A stretch of DNA of 20,854 bases from Chara braunii. Lineage: Eukaryota > Streptophyta > Charophyceae > Charales > Characeae. A program made the position numbers and the translations under genes. The notes beneath the pieces are model-generated. The model saw only the letters and a list, made by a program, of their open reading frames with translations, was not told where the DNA came from and did not search any database. Positions 19,565 to 20,854 of the stretch are shown one piece after another. Every line of letters starts with the position of its first letter. Positions within the stretch are counted from its first letter, which is position 1. The DNA is taken from NCBI GenBank assembly GCA_003427395.1, contig BFEA01000142.1:610615-631468 (forward strand), in the 5' to 3' direction.

Positions 19565-19695
19565 GGCCTCGCCGCACCAGTCTCCAAATCTGAAAAAGAC
19601 AAAAAAAAAAAACATGGCGGCATGTGTATCCGTCCATGTTCTAAGGGAAAGTTCATTCGCATTTTGCACATTTGAAGAGTGGTGCGGCGAGCACC
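19565..19695 (+). mobile_element. MITE with terminal inverted repeats, copy A (Tourist-like)
   Basis: The left end GGGCCTCGCCGCACCAGTCT and the reverse complement of the right end GGTGCTCGCCGCACCACTCT match over about 29 bases with five mismatches. The element is 131 bp and is flanked by TTA on both sides (19562-19564 and 19696-19698). A 3-bp TTA duplication together with a 5' GG terminus is typical of PIF/Harbinger (Tourist) MITEs. It has no coding capacity and would depend on a transposase elsewhere. The interior contains an A tract and an inner inverted pair, AACATGG and CCATGTT. Confidence 0.75.
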
Positions 19696-19951
19696 TTATC
19701 CACTCATATGCTTTACAAGTCGCGCATTGTTGACGTCCTCCGTCTGTCCAAGATCTGAAAATACAGCAGAAGAATTGATAATCGGCGCCACCTGGAACTT
19801 GAGATGCGGACCCGGATCCGGACGCAGACGTGGCTTCAAACACAGATGATGCCATCCCGGCAGCAGACGTTGCAAATGCGAAGACATCTTCCTCCTGCCC
19901 CTCCTCGTCCTCCGTTCGAATCCTGTGGCCGAAGGAAAGCGCGCGCTCGAA

Positions 19952-19955
<4 letters not shown>

Positions 19956-19994
<39 letters not shown>
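19956..19994. repeat. (GA)n microsatellite
   Basis: About 19 uninterrupted GA units. Long open frames drawn through it on both strands (Ser-Leu or Arg-Glu repeats) are products of the repeat. Confidence 0.97.
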
Positions 19995-19998
<4 letters not shown>

Positions 19999-20159
19999 TT
20001 GCAATGGCGGCGGCAGATCTCCCTTGCGCAGAGGTGCAACTACAGCTTCGACGTCAAAAGCTCTCATTTGACAACGGCTATCTCCAGGGAAAGGGGAGAG
20101 GGAGAGAGAGAGGGGGAGATGCGGGGGGCTCTGAGAATGTTCATAGCCTTCCTTCAACG

Positions 20160-20543
20160 TCAAGAGCGCATAACTCCTGCCGTGTAGTTCCCGCAATCCG
20201 CTCCATTTTTCCCGCCAATAGAATGGCTCGCCGCGTCTCCCGCACCAGGATTCTTCTGTGCTGACGTGGCGGCGTACTGCAAGGGGATGACCGGAATGAG
20301 GAGATTGCCGAACTGCGAGTCCCTGGTCACGAAGTTGCCCGTCGCTCCTGCCGTCTGCGCGCGAACGAGGGCCGCCTTCTTCGCGACTTGTAAACGACCC
20401 TCCTGGTGATGGAGGCGCTGAACGGCGACAGCCGCATCGTTGTGAAGGACGCGTGGCAGCGCGCTGTGCGACTGCTGATGCTGCTGCTGGACCAGCAGCC
20501 GGGGGGCATTCGAGTGGCTGGAGGTAGAGTTGGACAATGACAT
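20160..20543 (-). CDS. Possible exon: Gln- and His-rich protein, unrecognised
   Basis: A minus-strand frame starting at an ATG at 20543 runs 127 codons to a stop at 20160. It begins MSLSNSTSSHSNAPRLLVQQ, then has a QHQQS stretch, a mixed segment with AVAVQRLHHQEGRLQVAKKA and NLLIPVIPLQYA, and ends RS. The composition (Gln, His, Ala, Ser) resembles disordered regions of plant transcription regulators. I see no DNA-binding domain and cannot name it. The upstream 77-bp duplication repeats the beginning (MSLFVSSSSRATAPRLLELQ) in a different frame. A competing minus-strand frame is longer only because it crosses the GA microsatellite. It may be one exon of a gene that extends past the window, or chance. 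Confidence 0.3.
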   Translation of the reverse strand: MSLSNSTSSHSNAPRLLVQQQHQQSHSALPRVLHNDAAVAVQRLHHQEGRLQVAKKAALVRAQTAGATGNFVTRDSQFGNLLIPVIPLQYAATSAQKNPGAGDAASHSIGGKNGADCGNYTAGVMRS

Positions 20544-20620
20544 TGCGTCCGCTGATGCTGCTGCAGTTCCAGCAGCCGGGGGGCAGTCGCGCGACTGGAG
20601 CTAGAGACAAACAATGACAT
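20467..20620. repeat. 77-bp imperfect tandem duplication
   Basis: CTGATGCTGCTGC...CCAGCAGCCGGGGGGCA...ACAATGACATTG occurs twice, with the ends near 20543 and 20620, 77 bases apart. The middle parts differ moderately. The length is not a multiple of three, so only one copy can keep a given frame. Confidence 0.85.
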
Positions 20621-20854
20621 TGGGCCTCGCCGCACTACGCAGGAAAACGAGTGCCGTCTGCCGTTTCGTATCGTTTAGACAAAGGCCGCTCCTCGGTCAC
20701 GTGAGGAAGGCTCTACACGAGGTTGGTGAGGTGTCATAGGCGGAAGCCGGGCGAGGCCTGCACCCTCGCAATTGTCGAGGGTGCTTCAAAAAAGAATACA
20801 CACTCGCAATTGTTTTTTTTTTTTTTTTTTTACAGTTTGACTGTTTGTTTTTTT
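20621..20854. other. No supported gene; MITE-end-like sequence, hairpin and T tracts
   Basis: GGGCCTCGCCGCAC at 20622 equals the left end of the MITE at 19565, and GGCGAGGCCT at about 20749 could be an eroded right end. A hairpin with 9-bp arms GCACCCTCG/CGAGGGTGC occupies 20760-20784. CTCGCAATTGT recurs at 20765 and 20803, and a run of 19 T follows at 20813-20831. Confidence 0.55.

Noticed and set aside
19696-20610. Long minus-strand frame of 304 codons
   Set aside because: It passes through the GA microsatellite, which is open in several frames, and its sequence is low-complexity. The shorter frame at 20160-20543 is more protein-like.

Overview
The window is eukaryotic nuclear DNA that consists mostly of repeats. 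It shows no bacterial operon, rRNA gene, intact tRNA gene or CRISPR array. The large retrotransposon has a plant-type design: an ORF1 ending its first domain in a zinc knuckle, then an ORF2 with an endonuclease, a reverse transcriptase and a C-terminal CX2CX8HX4C zinc-binding region. tRNA-derived SINEs, a possible Tourist-like MITE and many microsatellites fit a repeat-rich genome of the green lineage. From memory of similar LINE proteins I suspect a charophyte alga such as Chara. That assignment is an inference and was not checked.

Layout. Positions 1-84 are a GA microsatellite. About 85-7632 is one nearly full-length LINE on the plus strand ending in 37 A residues. Its ORF1 (114-2742) and ORF2 (2892-7179) keep most domains but are broken by stop codons and frameshifts. 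Positions 7634-7940 hold two copies of a 153-bp unit. Positions 7941-9423 hold three minus-strand copies of one tRNA-derived SINE family. A short MITE-like element follows at about 9446-9558. From 11740 down to 10485, on the minus strand, lies a second, more decayed LINE fragment of a related subfamily.

Positions 11741-14550 contain no gene I can support. Positions 14551-14588 are an exact head-to-head pair of 19-bp Tn5 mosaic ends, as in the Nextera mate-pair junction adapter. It is almost certainly library sequence left in the assembly. DNA on its two sides should not be assumed contiguous.

The right part (14589-20854) is gene-poor. It holds a purine-rich tract (about 15380-16080), several short tandem duplications, a hairpin with perfect 23-bp arms (17578-17660), CA, ATCT, GAAA and GA microsatellites, a minisatellite (about 18518-18770) and a second copy of the MITE (19565-19695) flanked by TTA. 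A Gln- and His-rich open frame on the minus strand (20160-20543) may be part of an exon. I found no convincing new cellular system. The most useful observations are the adapter junction, the reconstructable decay of the LINE, the SINE family and the MITE family.
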